Of a DNA stretch of 64,000 nucleotides, positions 51,221 to 62,914 are shown in pieces; within the stretch, counting starts at the first letter, position 1; each line of letters starts with the position of its first letter. The position numbers and the translations under genes were made by a program. The stretch spans positions 22,815-86,814 of the forward strand of contig JAPFCR010000047.1 of the NCBI GenBank assembly GCA_026169375.1, given 5' to 3'. The notes beneath the pieces are model-generated. The model was not told the DNA's origin and made no database searches. It was given only the letters and a program-made list of their open reading frames with translations. This DNA comes from Sporosarcina sp. (lineage in GTDB: Bacteria; Bacillota; Bacilli; Bacillales_A; Planococcaceae).

Positions 51221-51913
51221 ATGACGAATAAACTGAACTTCAATCAAAATACAGCCACTGAATATGATCGTGGCATTCGGCGAACACTTCCAACATATGA
51301 CGTATTATTCCGGCTTATTCAAGCATATTTTCGAAAACAGCTAGCCGCAGAGAGTGAATTTCTTATTGTCGGGGCTGGTGGTGGAACTGAACTCGCTTTA
51401 TTAGGACCTGAAAATCTAAAATGGACATTTACCGCTGTTGACCCTGCGCCTGCAATGCTTGATTTAGCACGGGATAAAGCAGCACAATTTCAGTTAACGG
51501 ACCGTGTGAAATTCATCGAAGGAACGATTGAAAAAGTCAATGATACTCATGATTATGACGCAGCAACACTTGTCCTTGTGCTTCATTTTATTCAAGATAA
51601 TGAAGATAAACTTCGACTCTTAAAACAGATTCGCGCACGTTTAAAAAGTGATGCACCCTTCGTATTAGCGGCGATGTATGGTGACCGCGAAAATCCAGAA
51701 TTTGATGAACTCTTCGCTTTGTGGAAGGCATACTGGCTTGATACGACGCGGTTAACAGAAGAGGAAATAAATGAAATGGAGAAGACTGTGAGAAATTTAT
51801 CTTTTATTCCTGAAACCAAAATCATTACAATGCTAAAAGAGGCTGGTTTTACGAATATCACGAAGTTCTTTAAAACGAATATGTTCGGTGGTTGGATTTG
51901 TAAAGCAGACTAA
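51221..51913 (+). CDS. Class I SAM-dependent methyltransferase
   Basis: A 230-aa methyltransferase with LIVGAGGGTELALLGPENL (motif I), FTAVDPAPAMLDLARDKAA (acidic loop) and YDAATLVLVLHFIQD (motif IV). No substrate domain is seen. The gene is on the plus strand between the minus-strand purD and yerA, a position without a methyltransferase in the B. subtilis order. GTAGGAGGG precedes the ATG. Substrate unknown. Confidence 0.85.
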   Translation: MTNKLNFNQNTATEYDRGIRRTLPTYDVLFRLIQAYFRKQLAAESEFLIVGAGGGTELALLGPENLKWTFTAVDPAPAMLDLARDKAAQFQLTDRVKFIEGTIEKVNDTHDYDAATLVLVLHFIQDNEDKLRLLKQIRARLKSDAPFVLAAMYGDRENPEFDELFALWKAYWLDTTRLTEEEINEMEKTVRNLSFIPETKIITMLKEAGFTNITKFFKTNMFGGWICKAD

Positions 51914-51916
51914 GTG

Positions 51917-51951
51917 AAAAACAGTAGCCGAGTGATTCAGCTACTGTTTTT
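51917..51951. terminator. Bidirectional terminator between the methyltransferase gene and purD
   Basis: AAAAACAGTAGC / GCTACTGTTTTT, a perfect 12-bp stem with T-runs on both strands; it ends the pur operon. Confidence 0.9.
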
Positions 51952-51956
51952 CTTAT

Positions 51957-53216
51957 TTATTCGAACGTACGCCAGCCAATATCTGTACGGTAAAAGAATC
52001 CGTCCCACGTTAAGTCTCGCAAACTATGGTAAACATCAGCTTGTGCATCTTTTAAGGTTTCCGCTGTTGCAGCAACTAAAATGACTCGTCCACCGTCTCC
52101 GATGAAGTCATCACCTTCTTGTTTCGTTCCCGCATGATAAACATGCAATCCTTGTTCAGTTAATTTATCTAAATTAGGCAATGTCGCACCTGTTATCGGA
52201 TCTTCTGGATATCCTTCAGAGGCGATCACAACGCCAAGTACTTCATCGTCATTCCAAACTAAATCGTACGGTGCCCCGCTCATTAATGCCGTCATAAACT
52301 CACCAAAATCTGAGGCCATACGCGGCAAGACAACTTGTGCTTCTGGATCGCCAAAACGTGCGTTATACTCAATCACTTTCGGACCTTCTTTTGTTAAAAT
52401 AAGTCCTGCATATAAGATGCCCGTAAATGGTGTACCTTCCATTGCCATCGCTTCAACTGTTGGCGCAACAACTTTATCATAAGACTCTTGTACGACATCG
52501 ACAGAAATTTGAGGTACCGGTGAATAAGCACCCATCCCCCCCGTATTTGGCCCACGGTCACCGTCATAAGCACGTTTATGATCTTGTGCAATGACCATCG
52601 GGTAAATTTTCCCGTCGTGCACGAAAGACATAAACGAAAACTCTTCACCATCTAAAAACTCCTCAATAACGACTTTAGATGAAGAATCTCCAAATCGTTG
52701 ATTACCAATCATATCATCCACCGCATGAAGTGCTTCTTCAAGCTTCATCGCAACGATGACACCTTTTCCAGCAGCAAGACCGTCTGCTTTTACAACAATC
52801 GGTGCCCCTTTTTCACGAATAAACGCTTTCGCTTCTTCCGCATCTGTAAATGTTCCGTATGCAGCAGTTGGAATATTGTATTTCTTCATCAATTCCTTCG
52901 CAAATGATTTACTACCTTCAATTTTCGCTGCTTCTTTCGTAGGACCAAATGCTGTTAAGCCCTGGTCTTTAAAATAGTCAACAATTCCATTTGCAAGCGG
53001 ATCTTCTGGACCAACAAATGTCAATTGAACATCTTGTTCTTTTGCAAATCGAACAAGTCCTTCAAAGTCTGTTGCCGCAATATCAACAATTTCGGCATCA
53101 TTTTTCATCCCATCATTTCCTGGTGCAACAAATACTTTTGTTACAGAAGGAGAGATGGAAAATTGTCTAGCAATTGCATGCTCACGACCACCACTACCAA
53201 TGACGAGTACTTTCAA
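51957..53216 (-). CDS. purD: Phosphoribosylamine-glycine ligase
   Basis: A 419-aa ATP-grasp enzyme: phosphoribosylamine plus glycine gives GAR (step 2 of purine synthesis). It has VLVIGSGGREHAIARQF, APIVVKADGLAAGKGVIVA, DHKRAYDGDRGPNTGGMGAYSP and YNARFGDPEAQVVLPR. It starts at a TTG with AAGGGGGT upstream. The last gene of the pur operon, 17 bases after purH. Confidence 0.97.
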   Translation of the reverse strand: MKVLVIGSGGREHAIARQFSISPSVTKVFVAPGNDGMKNDAEIVDIAATDFEGLVRFAKEQDVQLTFVGPEDPLANGIVDYFKDQGLTAFGPTKEAAKIEGSKSFAKELMKKYNIPTAAYGTFTDAEEAKAFIREKGAPIVVKADGLAAGKGVIVAMKLEEALHAVDDMIGNQRFGDSSSKVVIEEFLDGEEFSFMSFVHDGKIYPMVIAQDHKRAYDGDRGPNTGGMGAYSPVPQISVDVVQESYDKVVAPTVEAMAMEGTPFTGILYAGLILTKEGPKVIEYNARFGDPEAQVVLPRMASDFGEFMTALMSGAPYDLVWNDDEVLGVVIASEGYPEDPITGATLPNLDKLTEQGLHVYHAGTKQEGDDFIGDGGRVILVAATAETLKDAQADVYHSLRDLTWDGFFYRTDIGWRTFE

Positions 53217-53233
53217 TGTAAAATACCCCCTTC

Positions 53234-54769
53234 TTAATGTTTAAAATGACGCACACCTGTAAAGACCATTGTAATACCATATTCATTCGCTTTTTTGATC
53301 GAATCTTCATCTTTTACAGAGCCGCCTGGTTGAATAATTGCTGTAATGCCTGCTTTTGCAGCTGCTTCTACTGTATCATCCATTGGAAAAAATGCATCTG
53401 ATGCAAGTGCTGCACCCTTAGCACGGTCTCCTGCTTGTTCCAAGGCAATCCCTGCTGCCCCGACGCGGTTCATCTGACCAGCCCCAACGCCAAGTGTCAT
53501 TTGATCATCTGACACGACAATTGCATTCGATTTAACATGTTTTACAACTGCCCAACCAAGCTTCATCGCTTCCCATTCTTCTTCTGTCGGCTCACGGTCT
53601 GTTGCAACGCGAATCTCTGCATCAGTAAAACCATATTTATCAGGCTCCTGCATTAATAAGCCACCTTCAACAGAAACTGTATTCCATTCATCTTGTTTAT
53701 TTTGTTCAAATGAAATGGTTAACAAACGAATGTTTTTCTTCTTCGTTAATAATTCAATCGCTTCTTTAGCGAATGAAGGTGCGATAATAATTTCTAAGAA
53801 AATCTCACTTAACTGTTCTGCTGTTGTTACATCGACTTCACGATTTAATGCGATGATGCCACCAAAAATAGAAACAGAATCTGCTTCATACGCTTTACTA
53901 AATGCTTCCGCAATCGTTTCAGCCGTTCCAACACCACATGGGTTCATATGTTTAACTGCAACTGCTGATGGTGCTTCAAATTCTTTTACAATTTGAAGCG
54001 CAGCGTTTGCGTCTTGAATATTATTATACGATAATTCTTTTCCATGCAACTGTTCTGCGTAAGCAATCGAGAAATCAGAGCCGAGTGGCTTACTGTAAAA
54101 CGCTGCTTTTTGATGTGGATTTTCACCGTAACGAAGCGGTTGTTTTAATTCATACGTGTATGTTACTTGTTCTGGGAATTCTTCACCTGATAAATTCGTT
54201 AAATAATTTGCAATAAGCGCATCATAGGCTGCTGTATGACGAAATACTTTTGCTGCAAGGCGACGACGTGTTTCATTTGTTGTTTGACCGTCTGCTTTTA
54301 ACTCTGTTAAGACCTGTTCATAGTCTACTACGTCAACAATGACTGTAACATACGCATGGTTTTTCGCAGACGCACGTAACATCGCAGGTCCACCAATATC
54401 GATATTTTCTATTGCATCTTCTGTTGTCACATCTGGTTTTGAAATCGTTTCTTTAAATGGATATAAATTTACACAAACGATGTCAATCGGATTGATATCA
54501 TGCTCTTCCATTTGTGCTTGATGTGTTTTATCGTCTCTTTTTGCGAGTAAGCCACCGTGGATTAGTGGATTTAACGTTTTCACACGACCTTCCATAATTT
54601 CCGGAAAACCTGTTACTTCATCGACCGCAAGAACATTTACGCCATTTTCAGCGAGATGTTTCATCGTTCCACCTGTTGATAAAATTTCATACCCTAATTC
54701 TTCCAATGCTTTTGCAAATTCTAAAATCCCACTTTTGTCAGATACACTAAGCAGTGCACGTTTTTTCAC
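53234..54769 (-). CDS. purH: Bifunctional AICAR formyltransferase / IMP cyclohydrolase
   Basis: A 511-aa enzyme catalysing the last two steps to IMP. The cyclohydrolase N-terminus is [19 protein letters not shown], and the transformylase part has [26 protein letters not shown] and [12 protein letters not shown]. The start is a GTG at 54769 behind GGAGGG. Its length matches B. subtilis PurH (512 aa). It lies between purN and purD. Confidence 0.97.
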   Translation of the reverse strand: MKKRALLSVSDKSGILEFAKALEELGYEILSTGGTMKHLAENGVNVLAVDEVTGFPEIMEGRVKTLNPLIHGGLLAKRDDKTHQAQMEEHDINPIDIVCVNLYPFKETISKPDVTTEDAIENIDIGGPAMLRASAKNHAYVTVIVDVVDYEQVLTELKADGQTTNETRRRLAAKVFRHTAAYDALIANYLTNLSGEEFPEQVTYTYELKQPLRYGENPHQKAAFYSKPLGSDFSIAYAEQLHGKELSYNNIQDANAALQIVKEFEAPSAVAVKHMNPCGVGTAETIAEAFSKAYEADSVSIFGGIIALNREVDVTTAEQLSEIFLEIIIAPSFAKEAIELLTKKKNIRLLTISFEQNKQDEWNTVSVEGGLLMQEPDKYGFTDAEIRVATDREPTEEEWEAMKLGWAVVKHVKSNAIVVSDDQMTLGVGAGQMNRVGAAGIALEQAGDRAKGAALASDAFFPMDDTVEAAAKAGITAIIQPGGSVKDEDSIKKANEYGITMVFTGVRHFKH

Positions 54770-54800
54770 AAGTAAACCCTCCAATTATAATCGCTTGAAT

Positions 54801-55376
54801 TCATTTTTTCGCAAATAATTTATGTAACGTATCTTTAAATAACATATGTTCAACCTTATGAATAGCTTCTGCTGTTTTTTCTACATTACCCTCGACAACT
54901 CGAACAACTTCTTGAGCAACAATCGGCCCTGTATCCATCCCTTCATCGACTAAATGAACCGTTACGCCCGTCACTTTCACCCCATGTTCTACAGCTTGTT
55001 CAATCGCTTCCTTTCCTGGAAATGATGGTAATAATGATGGATGGATATTTACAATCCGAGATGGGTAGGCATCTAGCAGTGTCTCTCCAACAAGTCGCAT
55101 ATATCCAGCAAGAACAAGCCACTCTACCTCGCTCGCTTGTAACCTCTCTAAAATAGCTGCTTCATATTTTTCTCTCTTTTGATAAGCTTTCGGTGAAAAC
55201 GCCGCCACTGGAACATTTAATTTCTGCGCACGTTCTACAACATAGGCTTCTGGCTTATCTGTAATTAACAAAACGATTTCAGCGTTCAACTCGCCATTTC
55301 GGCACGCTTCTTCGATAGCAACAAAATTCGTGCCGCTTCCAGATGCGAAAACGGCAATTTTGGTTTTTTCACTCAT
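54801..55376 (-). CDS. purN: Phosphoribosylglycinamide formyltransferase
   Basis: A 191-aa enzyme transferring a formyl group from 10-formyl-THF to GAR. It has [35 protein letters not shown] and the catalytic triad of [14 protein letters not shown] (Asn, His) with Asp in [10 protein letters not shown]. The start overlaps the purM stop by 4 bases (ATGA), so the two are coupled. Confidence 0.97.
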   Translation of the reverse strand: MSEKTKIAVFASGSGTNFVAIEEACRNGELNAEIVLLITDKPEAYVVERAQKLNVPVAAFSPKAYQKREKYEAAILERLQASEVEWLVLAGYMRLVGETLLDAYPSRIVNIHPSLLPSFPGKEAIEQAVEHGVKVTGVTVHLVDEGMDTGPIVAQEVVRVVEGNVEKTAEAIHKVEHMLFKDTLHKLFAKK

Positions 55377-56431
55377 GCTTCTAAACTCCCGTCATGCTCA
55401 CCGATAAATATAATCCCTTCACCGCTGATCACACGACCGATGATTGAAGCCTTCTCTCCGTGCGCTTCTGCAATTTCAATCGCACGATTTGCTTCTGCTT
55501 CAGGTAATGCAACGACAAAGCCTATCCCCATATTAAAGACATTATATAAATCTTTATCTGTTAACTTCCCTTTCTCTTTCAACATCTTGAAAATAGGAAG
55601 CACTTCCCAAGAATCAAGTGTGACTTCAGCAGCTAAGCTTTCTGGTAACATACGTGGTAAGTTTTCAAAGAAACCACCACCTGTAATATGTCCCATTGAA
55701 TGAACAGCTAGTTCACGGTGCATTTCCAGTACTGGCTTCGCATAAATTTTAGTCGGTTCTAATAACGCTTCACCTACTGTACCAAGCGCTTCATATCCAG
55801 CAATTTTATCATTTACCGTATAGCCTTCATCTTCCAATACAATTTTACGAACGAGTGAAAAACCGTTGGAATGGATTCCGCTTGAAGCAATTCCTACAAG
55901 TACATCGCCTTCTACAACTTTTTCACCTGTTACAATATCACTCTTCTCACAAGCCCCTACCGCGAAACCAGCTAAATCATACTCATCTTCTTCGTAAAGG
56001 CCAGGCATTTCTGCAGTCTCTCCACCGATTAATGCTGCTCCTGACTGAACACATCCATCTGCAATCCCTTTGACAATCGCTTCAACTTTTTCAGGAATTG
56101 ACTTTCCAAGCGCAACATAATCTAGGAAATAAAGCGGTTCTGCCCCCTGTGCAACGATGTCATTCACACACATAGCAACACAATCCACGCCAATTGTGTC
56201 ATGTTTATCCGCCATAAATGCAAGCTTTAACTTTGTCCCGACCCCGTCTGTTCCAGAGATTAAAACAGGCTCTTTATAATTTAAAGTAGATAAATCAAAC
56301 ATCCCACCAAATCCACCAAAAGCCCCCATTACCCCGAGACGGTCTGTTCTTTCAACGTGTGACTTCATTCGCTTTACCGACTCATAACCTGCTTCAATAT
56401 TTACTCCTGCTTTTTCATATGCATTTGACAT
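55373..56431 (-). CDS. purM: Phosphoribosylformylglycinamidine cyclo-ligase (AIR synthetase)
   Basis: A 352-aa enzyme closing the imidazole ring of FGAM with ATP. It shows [60 protein letters not shown] and [19 protein letters not shown]. It lies 12 bases after purF. Confidence 0.97.
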   Translation of the reverse strand: MSNAYEKAGVNIEAGYESVKRMKSHVERTDRLGVMGAFGGFGGMFDLSTLNYKEPVLISGTDGVGTKLKLAFMADKHDTIGVDCVAMCVNDIVAQGAEPLYFLDYVALGKSIPEKVEAIVKGIADGCVQSGAALIGGETAEMPGLYEEDEYDLAGFAVGACEKSDIVTGEKVVEGDVLVGIASSGIHSNGFSLVRKIVLEDEGYTVNDKIAGYEALGTVGEALLEPTKIYAKPVLEMHRELAVHSMGHITGGGFFENLPRMLPESLAAEVTLDSWEVLPIFKMLKEKGKLTDKDLYNVFNMGIGFVVALPEAEANRAIEIAEAHGEKASIIGRVISGEGIIFIGEHDGSLEA

Positions 56432-56443
56432 TGGAAAAGCCTC

Positions 56444-57871
56444 CTATTTTACAATTTCTTTTTCATGTGGCAATACCGTATCTGAGAAAATCTCTGTCGG
56501 ATATTCTCCAGTAAAACAAGCTAAACATTGCCCACAGTTTTTCATCGTATCTGGTCGTCCAATTGCTTCTAACATACCTTCTGGCGATAAAAACGTTAAT
56601 GTATCAGCATCGATTAACACTCGAACCTCTTCTACCGTTCGACCGGATGCGATGAGTTCCGAATCCGTACTAATATCGACACCATAAAAACATGGACTTA
56701 TTAATGGCGGTGAAGCAATAACAACATGCACTTCTGTTGCACCTGCTTCTTTTAACATTTTCACAATTCTTCTAGATGTCGTCCCGCGGACAATTGAATC
56801 GTCAACCATGACAACTCTTTTCCCTTTTACTACTTGAAGTACTGGTGATAATTTCATCTTTACGCCTTGTTCGCGCAATGACTGTGAAGGCTGAATGAAT
56901 GTACGACCAACATAACGACTTTTAATTAACCCTAATTCGTACGGAATCCCACTCGCTTCAGAAAATCCTATGGCAGCTGAAATACTCGAATCTGGAACAC
57001 CAGTGACAACATCTGCTTCGATCTCGCCAATTTCTTTCGCAAGCTGTTTCCCACAACGCTTTCTCGCTGTATGAATATTAATACCGTCAATATCTGAGTC
57101 AGGACGCGCAAAATAAACATATTCCATTGAACACATTGCTGAGTCTTTAGTTGATGCAAAGCGCTCTGAATGTAAACCATTTCGATTCACAATGATTAAC
57201 TCCCCAGGTTCTACAGATCGTACACTTTCCGCCCCGATAATATCGAATGCACAAGTTTCTGATGCGACAACCCACGAATCACCTATTTTTCCAAGTGAAA
57301 GTGGTCTTAACCCATTTGGATCTTGTGCAATCATCAAGCTTTCTTCTGTTAAAATGACGAAAGCAAATGCCCCTTTTAACATGGATAATGCTTTCTTGAC
57401 ACGATCACGCTGTGTTAGCGAGCCACTACTTCGTTTAATTAAATGTGCGAGCACTTCTGTATCTGAATTCGTTTGAAATATACTTCCTTGTCTTTCTAAA
57501 TGCTCTCTTAATTCCGCTGCGTTCACAATATTTCCATTCATTCCAACCGCCAGACTACCCGTCGTTGAACGGAAAACGAGTGGCTGAACATTCTCAATGC
57601 CACGCCCGCTCTCCGTTGAATAACGAACTTGCCCAATTGCCGCATGCCCTTTTAAATCATCTAATGTTAAATTAGAAAACACATCGTTTACAAGTCCTTC
57701 CCCTTTAATAACTTGTAAACTACTCCCTGTTGTCGTTACAATTCCTGCACCTTCTTGCCCACGATGTTGCAATGCATGAAGGCCGTAATACGTGTATTGT
57801 GCAGCTTCTTCATTTCCCCATATCCCAAAAACGCCGCACTCTTCGTTTAGTCCTCTAAGTTCAGCAAGCAT
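56444..57871 (-). CDS. purF: Amidophosphoribosyltransferase
   Basis: A 475-aa enzyme for the first committed step: PRPP plus glutamine gives phosphoribosylamine. The short propeptide [11 protein letters not shown] is cut to expose the catalytic Cys12 (CGVFGIWG). The PRPP site is [18 protein letters not shown]. The four cysteines that hold a 4Fe-4S cluster in the Bacillus enzyme are plausibly those in [21 protein letters not shown] and [14 protein letters not shown]. The start at 57871 follows AAGGGG. It overlaps the purL end by 25 bases. Confidence 0.97.
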   Translation of the reverse strand: MLAELRGLNEECGVFGIWGNEEAAQYTYYGLHALQHRGQEGAGIVTTTGSSLQVIKGEGLVNDVFSNLTLDDLKGHAAIGQVRYSTESGRGIENVQPLVFRSTTGSLAVGMNGNIVNAAELREHLERQGSIFQTNSDTEVLAHLIKRSSGSLTQRDRVKKALSMLKGAFAFVILTEESLMIAQDPNGLRPLSLGKIGDSWVVASETCAFDIIGAESVRSVEPGELIIVNRNGLHSERFASTKDSAMCSMEYVYFARPDSDIDGINIHTARKRCGKQLAKEIGEIEADVVTGVPDSSISAAIGFSEASGIPYELGLIKSRYVGRTFIQPSQSLREQGVKMKLSPVLQVVKGKRVVMVDDSIVRGTTSRRIVKMLKEAGATEVHVVIASPPLISPCFYGVDISTDSELIASGRTVEEVRVLIDADTLTFLSPEGMLEAIGRPDTMKNCGQCLACFTGEYPTEIFSDTVLPHEKEIVK

Positions 57872-60075
57872 TGAAGAGCCCCTTCCCATTCTGTTTGAAA
57901 TTCTTCAACTGTTCCTTCGATTAACATTACATTTTCTTTATTTTTTATCGAAATTTTTTCATCATCCGTTACAACACCAATTTTCACTGCATCCTTCACA
58001 GTACTTTCAAACGCTTCAATATGTTCTTCTTTTACAGAAACTAAGAAACGAGATTGTGTTTCACTAAATAATGCTGTAACCGCTGATCCTGGGATTGTTA
58101 CATTCGCCCCTAAGCCATTTGACGCAAATACTTTTTCACAAAGCCCAACTGCAAAGCCGCCTTCAGATAAATCTGTAGCCGATGAAACGAGTCTTTCTTG
58201 AATAGCCGCAAGTAGTGCTTTTTGACGTACTGCTTCTACTTCCAAATCGATTGTCGGTGCTTGTCCTGTAATTTTCCCGTCCAGTAACTGTTGTAACTCA
58301 CTACCGCCAAAAGCTAAATCAGCTTCACCGATCATATAAATTACATCACCTGCAGCTTTAAATTCAGTCGTTGTCGTATGTGACAAATCATGTACTAAAC
58401 CAACCATACCAATTGTTGGCGTTGGATAAACTGCTTGTCCGTTTACTTCATTCGACATTGATACGTTTCCACTAATCACAGGGGAATCTAATGCTAAACA
58501 AGCTGCTGAAATACCATCTGCTGATTTCTCAAACTGCCAAAACACCTCTGGCTTGTCTGGATTTCCAAAGTTTAAACAATCCGTAAGCGCAATTGGTTCA
58601 GCGCCTGAACTAACAAGGTTACGAGCAGCTTCTGCAACTGCAATTTTCCCACCTGTCTCAGGATCTAAATAAACATAACGCGCATTACAATCTGAGGTCA
58701 TTGCAAGTCCTTTGTTCGTTCCTTCTACACGAATAACGCCCGCTGAAGAACCAGGTGCAACAACCGTATTTCGTCTTGCATGTGTATCAAACTGTTCATA
58801 AATCCATTTTTTAGACGCGATTGATGGTCTACCAAGTAAAGCCTTTAACGTTTCTTTATAATCGGACACTTTTGGTTCTGTCATTTCCATTGCTTGGAAC
58901 TCTTTAAAGTAATCCGGTTCTTTTGACTCTTTGTAATAAACAGGTGCATCTTCTGCTAGTGCATCTGCCGGAACTTCCGCAACAACTTCCCCTTTGTGCA
59001 CAAGACGAAGCATTTTATCATCTGTTACATGACCAATTGCAACTGCTTCAACCCCGTACTTATCAAAAATATCAAGCGCTTCTTGTTCGCGACCTTTCTC
59101 AATCACAAACAACATACGTTCTTGAGATTCAGAAAGCATCATTTCATATGCTGTCATGCCTTCTTCACGTTGTGGCACTAAATCTAAATTTAATTCAACA
59201 CCGTACCCTGCACTTGAAGCCATTTCTGCTGAAGCCGAAGATAAACCTGCTGCGCCCATATCTTGCATGCCGATTAATGCGTCTGACTTAGCAAGTTCTA
59301 AGCAAGCATCCATCACAAGTTTCTCTAAAAATGGGTCACCAGCTTGCATCACCGGGAACTCTTCATCTTCTTCTACTGTTAATTCAGCTGAAGACATCGT
59401 TGCCCCGTGAATTCCATCTCTTCCTGTTGTCGCTCCTGCATACATAACCGTATTGCCTACACCTGCTGCACGGCCTTTTTGAATATCTTCATGGTTGATT
59501 AAACCGACTGCCATCGCATTCACAAGTGGTCTTGTTGAATAGCAATTATCAAACTGTGCTTCTCCTGCAATTGTTGGAATACCAATCCCATTTCCATAAC
59601 TTGCAATTCCTGCTACCGCTTCCTTAAATAAAAAACGATCACGTGCTTTCGTTAAGTCACCAAAACGAAGAGAGTTTACTAATGCTACAGGACGTGCGCC
59701 CATTGAAAACACATCACGTAAAACACCACCAGCACCTGTCGCGGCACCGATAAACGGTTCAATCGCAGATGGTGAGTTATGCGATTCCATTTTAAAAACG
59801 GCCGCTTGATTATCACCAATGTCAACAATACCTGCACCTTCACCAGGGCCTTGTAAAACACGCTCTCCGGATGTTGGGAACTTTTTCAAAATCGGTTTCG
59901 AACTTTTATATGAACAGTGCTCAGACCATAGAGCAGAAAACAAACCAGTTTCAGTATAATTCGGTAAACGTCCTAAACTTTTCTCTGCAAACTCAAACTC
60001 TTCATCCGTCATCCCCATTTGACGATATAATTTTTCTTCTTTAACTTGTTGTGTATTCGGCTCCATTATGTTCAT
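57847..60075 (-). CDS. purL: Phosphoribosylformylglycinamidine synthase subunit PurL
   Basis: A 742-aa subunit (same length as in B. subtilis) that makes FGAM with ammonia delivered by PurQ. It carries [21 protein letters not shown]-like [21 protein letters not shown], and [17 protein letters not shown]. The ATG at 60075 overlaps the purQ stop (ATGA); a second ATG at 60066 also follows the AAAGGTGG site. It acts with PurS and PurQ as a complex. Confidence 0.97.
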   Translation of the reverse strand: MNIMEPNTQQVKEEKLYRQMGMTDEEFEFAEKSLGRLPNYTETGLFSALWSEHCSYKSSKPILKKFPTSGERVLQGPGEGAGIVDIGDNQAAVFKMESHNSPSAIEPFIGAATGAGGVLRDVFSMGARPVALVNSLRFGDLTKARDRFLFKEAVAGIASYGNGIGIPTIAGEAQFDNCYSTRPLVNAMAVGLINHEDIQKGRAAGVGNTVMYAGATTGRDGIHGATMSSAELTVEEDEEFPVMQAGDPFLEKLVMDACLELAKSDALIGMQDMGAAGLSSASAEMASSAGYGVELNLDLVPQREEGMTAYEMMLSESQERMLFVIEKGREQEALDIFDKYGVEAVAIGHVTDDKMLRLVHKGEVVAEVPADALAEDAPVYYKESKEPDYFKEFQAMEMTEPKVSDYKETLKALLGRPSIASKKWIYEQFDTHARRNTVVAPGSSAGVIRVEGTNKGLAMTSDCNARYVYLDPETGGKIAVAEAARNLVSSGAEPIALTDCLNFGNPDKPEVFWQFEKSADGISAACLALDSPVISGNVSMSNEVNGQAVYPTPTIGMVGLVHDLSHTTTTEFKAAGDVIYMIGEADLAFGGSELQQLLDGKITGQAPTIDLEVEAVRQKALLAAIQERLVSSATDLSEGGFAVGLCEKVFASNGLGANVTIPGSAVTALFSETQSRFLVSVKEEHIEAFESTVKDAVKIGVVTDDEKISIKNKENVMLIEGTVEEFQTEWEGALQCLLNLED

Positions 60076-60740
60076 TCCACCTTTTTCAAAATTGACTTAA
60101 ATAAACGATATCCATCCACATGACCTAAAATTTCTTCAACCGCTCTTTCAGGTAACGGCATCATACCAAGCACATTGCCTTCTTTGTTTATGACGCCTGC
60201 AATCTTCGCCACACTTCCGTGATCCTGCTCGTCTTGATATGTAAATATAATTTGATGATTCACTTCCATCTCTTGAAGTGTTTCTTCGTCCACATAATAG
60301 TTTCCATATTGATGCGCAAAAGGAAGTGTTATTTCTTCTCCTTTTGTATATTCAGATGTAAATTGTGATGTCGCATTTTCAACAATTAGCTTCGAAGTAC
60401 CTGTTTGAAATTTCAGACCTTTATTTTGTAGTAGAGCACCTGGCACAAGATTAGCTTCTGCTAAAATTTGAAATCCATTTCCTACCCCTACAACTGGTTT
60501 ACCTGATTGTGCAAATTCACGTAAATATCTCATCGCATCCGAACCTTTTGCTAGTGCACCAGGACGTAAGTAATCGCCATAAGATGCACCACCTGGTACG
60601 AATACTGCATCATAATCTACTAGCCGTTTTGCATCTGTATGCCAGATAAGTGTTGCTTCCTCGCCTAATACACCGTGAACTGCGCGGTGCATATCCACAT
60701 CGCAGCCTGAACCTGGAAACACTAAAATTGCAAATTTCAT
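60072..60740 (-). CDS. purQ: Phosphoribosylformylglycinamidine synthase subunit PurQ (glutaminase)
   Basis: A 222-aa class I glutamine amidotransferase: [21 protein letters not shown] at the start and [21 protein letters not shown]. The nucleophile elbow reads [20 protein letters not shown], where the catalytic Cys of the usual VGICNGFQIL is replaced by Gly (VGVGNGFQ). That residue is essential for glutaminase activity, so this copy may be unable to hydrolyse glutamine. The C-terminal His/Glu ([12 protein letters not shown]) is in place. It lies 5 bases after purS. Confidence 0.93.
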   Translation of the reverse strand: MKFAILVFPGSGCDVDMHRAVHGVLGEEATLIWHTDAKRLVDYDAVFVPGGASYGDYLRPGALAKGSDAMRYLREFAQSGKPVVGVGNGFQILAEANLVPGALLQNKGLKFQTGTSKLIVENATSQFTSEYTKGEEITLPFAHQYGNYYVDEETLQEMEVNHQIIFTYQDEQDHGSVAKIAGVINKEGNVLGMMPLPERAVEEILGHVDGYRLFKSILKKVE

Positions 60741-60745
60741 TTACT

Positions 60746-60991
60746 TCATGCCTCCTCAATTTCAAAGCGGTAATCTTCAATCACTCGGTTAACAAGAAGC
60801 TCTTTACACATTTCATCAACACGTGTCTCAATATCTGTTGTTGTTCCGTCTAATTCCAATTCGACTAATTTCCCAATACGAACACTTTTTACTTCTTCAT
60901 ACCCCATATTTTGAAGTGCTTTCTGAGCCGCCGTACCTTGTGGATCTACTACACTTTCACGTAATGTTACATATACATTTACTTTTGTCAT
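60746..60991 (-). CDS. purS: Phosphoribosylformylglycinamidine synthase subunit PurS
   Basis: An 81-aa small subunit that bridges PurL and PurQ. It has KVNVYVTLRESVVDPQGTAAQKAL and VRIGKLVELELDG. In most Bacillaceae purB and purC come just before it, but here purK lies 35 bases upstream. Confidence 0.96.
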   Translation of the reverse strand: MTKVNVYVTLRESVVDPQGTAAQKALQNMGYEEVKSVRIGKLVELELDGTTTDIETRVDEMCKELLVNRVIEDYRFEIEEA

Positions 60992-61026
60992 GTTTTGTTC
61001 CTCCTAAATGGAATTAAGTTTTACGA

Positions 61027-62151
61027 TTATTTATTAAACCAAACGGTAGATGCTTCGATTTCTTCCAACGTCTTCTTCAAATCATCAGTCATAATTGTGA
61101 CGTGTCCCATTTTACGCTTTTCTTTCGCTTCAGCTTTTCCGTATAAATGAATGGACCAATCTGGATAACTTCCTATTTCTTTTTGAAGTGGCTCTACATG
61201 CTCACCAAGTACATTCACCATAATTGACGGCGCCCATAATTTCGGTTCACGTAACGGCCATCCACAAACTGCACGAACATGTTGATGGAACTGGGATACG
61301 TTACACGCTTCAATTGAATAATGACCTGAGTTATGCGGACGAGGTGCAAGTTCATTAATTAAAATATTGCCATCTGTTAATACAAACATTTCAACAGCTA
61401 ACGTGCCGATTAACTCAAGATGATTTGCAATTTTCTCCGCAGCTTCAATTGCCTTTTCTGTAACCCCCGCATTAATACGAGCAGGTACAATCGATTCATG
61501 TAAAATATGATCTTTATGAATATTTTCAGCAATCGGTAAACAATACGATTGACCATCTACACCACGTTGAATGATTACCGAAACCTCTTTAGTAAACGGT
61601 ACAAATGCTTCTGCAATACAGCTAGAGTGTTCAAATAAAGAACGTGCTTCTTCTAACTGATCCATTGAATCAATTTTCATCTGCCCTTTTCCGTCATAAC
61701 CACCAAATGCCGTTTTCACAACACAAGGGAACCCTACCTTTTCAATTTTCCGTTCTAGTTCTTCAAATGAGTCTGCACTCACATACGGTGCAACCGGTGC
61801 CCCTGCTGCTGTGATTTCGGTTTTTTCATTAATACGGTTTTGCGTAATTCGAATAAGGTCCGCTCCTTGTGGCACATAAGCTTTCTCACTTAATTTTTTC
61901 AAACCTTCGTAGTCAATATTTTCAAATTCAAAAGTGATCACATCACTCATTTTTGCTAATTCATTTAACGCTGTTTCATCATCATATGCAGCGACAATTT
62001 TATAGTCTGCAATTTGACCACAAGGCGAGTCCTCCGTAGGATCAAGCACTGCAATTCTAAACCCTGCTTCTTTTGCAGCTAATCCCATCATACGTCCAAG
62101 CTGTCCCCCACCAATAATGCCAATCGTTTGTCCTGGTAAAATGGTTTTCAT
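61027..62151 (-). CDS. purK: N5-carboxyaminoimidazole ribonucleotide synthase
   Basis: A 374-aa ATP-grasp enzyme joining AIR with bicarbonate. It has [39 protein letters not shown] and [19 protein letters not shown]. It overlaps the purE stop by 4 bases and is coupled to it. Normal length (B. subtilis 380 aa). Confidence 0.97.
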   Translation of the reverse strand: MKTILPGQTIGIIGGGQLGRMMGLAAKEAGFRIAVLDPTEDSPCGQIADYKIVAAYDDETALNELAKMSDVITFEFENIDYEGLKKLSEKAYVPQGADLIRITQNRINEKTEITAAGAPVAPYVSADSFEELERKIEKVGFPCVVKTAFGGYDGKGQMKIDSMDQLEEARSLFEHSSCIAEAFVPFTKEVSVIIQRGVDGQSYCLPIAENIHKDHILHESIVPARINAGVTEKAIEAAEKIANHLELIGTLAVEMFVLTDGNILINELAPRPHNSGHYSIEACNVSQFHQHVRAVCGWPLREPKLWAPSIMVNVLGEHVEPLQKEIGSYPDWSIHLYGKAEAKEKRKMGHVTIMTDDLKKTLEEIEASTVWFNK

Positions 62152-62636
62152 GATAGTTCACTGCTACTTTCTAATGCGATATCTCGCATATTTTCTCGAC
62201 GCTCTTCAATTCTTTTCGTTAACGCTTCATCATGCAAACTTAACAATTGCGCTGCATAAATCCCTGCATTTGTTGCACCAGCTTTTCCAATTGCCATCGT
62301 TGCAACTGGTACACCACCCGGCATTTGCACAATTGATAATAAAGAATCTTTTCCACTTAAAGCACGTGATTGAATTGGAACTCCAATCACGGGTAGTAAT
62401 GTTTTAGAAGCAACCATGCCTGGTAAATGAGCTGCCCCGCCAGCACCTGCAATAATTATTTGAAGTCCACGCCCCGCAGCCTGTTCCGCATATTCAAACA
62501 TAAAATCGGGTGTACGGTGTGCTGAAACTACTTTCTTCTCATAGGGAACATGTAGTTCATCCAATACATCACAAGTATGCTTCATTGTCTCCCAATCACT
62601 TTTACTACCCATAATTACACCAACTTTAAGTTCCAA
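62148..62636 (-). CDS. purE: N5-carboxyaminoimidazole ribonucleotide mutase
   Basis: A 162-aa enzyme that moves the carboxylate from N5-CAIR to CAIR. It shows [40 protein letters not shown] and [15 protein letters not shown]. It is the first gene of the pur operon, behind a guanine-type riboswitch. Confidence 0.97.
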   Translation of the reverse strand: MELKVGVIMGSKSDWETMKHTCDVLDELHVPYEKKVVSAHRTPDFMFEYAEQAAGRGLQIIIAGAGGAAHLPGMVASKTLLPVIGVPIQSRALSGKDSLLSIVQMPGGVPVATMAIGKAGATNAGIYAAQLLSLHDEALTKRIEERRENMRDIALESSSELS

Positions 62637-62694
62637 CCTTTTCCACTCCTTTTATTCTTTTCAAATTAATCTTTCATATCATTTTTAAGTAATA

Positions 62695-62753
62695 AAAAAG
62701 TCCTCGAATAACCTTCTCATCATGCATGAAAAGCAGGTCATTCGAGGACTTTG
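62695..62753 (-). terminator. Riboswitch-controlled terminator of the pur operon leader
   Basis: On the minus strand AAAGTCCTCGAAT pairs with ATTCGAGGACTTT (long loop) and is followed by six T. It lies between the aptamer and purE, as in the B. subtilis pur operon. Confidence 0.9.
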
Positions 62754-62825
62754 AAGTATGCGCGTCTATTGGCCATACGCTTCATGAGTAAGCACACACC
62801 TTTCACAATCTTCCTGACAGTTGCT

Positions 62826-62898
62826 TTCCCGCATAGTCCTGACATTCCGGTGTCTTGGTAGAAACGTTGAAGCCGATTCTTCAACTTATATGGGGAAT
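62826..62898 (-). promoter_or_regulatory. Guanine-class purine riboswitch of the pur operon
   Basis: Read on the minus strand: P1 with CCCCATATAAG, P2 stem TTGAAG/CTTCAA with loop AATCGG, J2/3 TTTCTACC, P3 GACA/TGTC with loop CCGGAA, then GACTATG. The GG in loop 2 and CC in loop 3 can form the kissing pairs. The C of GACTATG marks a guanine/hypoxanthine type (adenine aptamers have U there). Confidence 0.92.
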
Positions 62899-62914
62899 AT
62901 TCAACAATACATTT

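Noticed and set aside
53715..53996. Plus-strand 93-codon frame in purH
   Set aside because: It is antisense to purH, with composition typical of reversed coding sequence.
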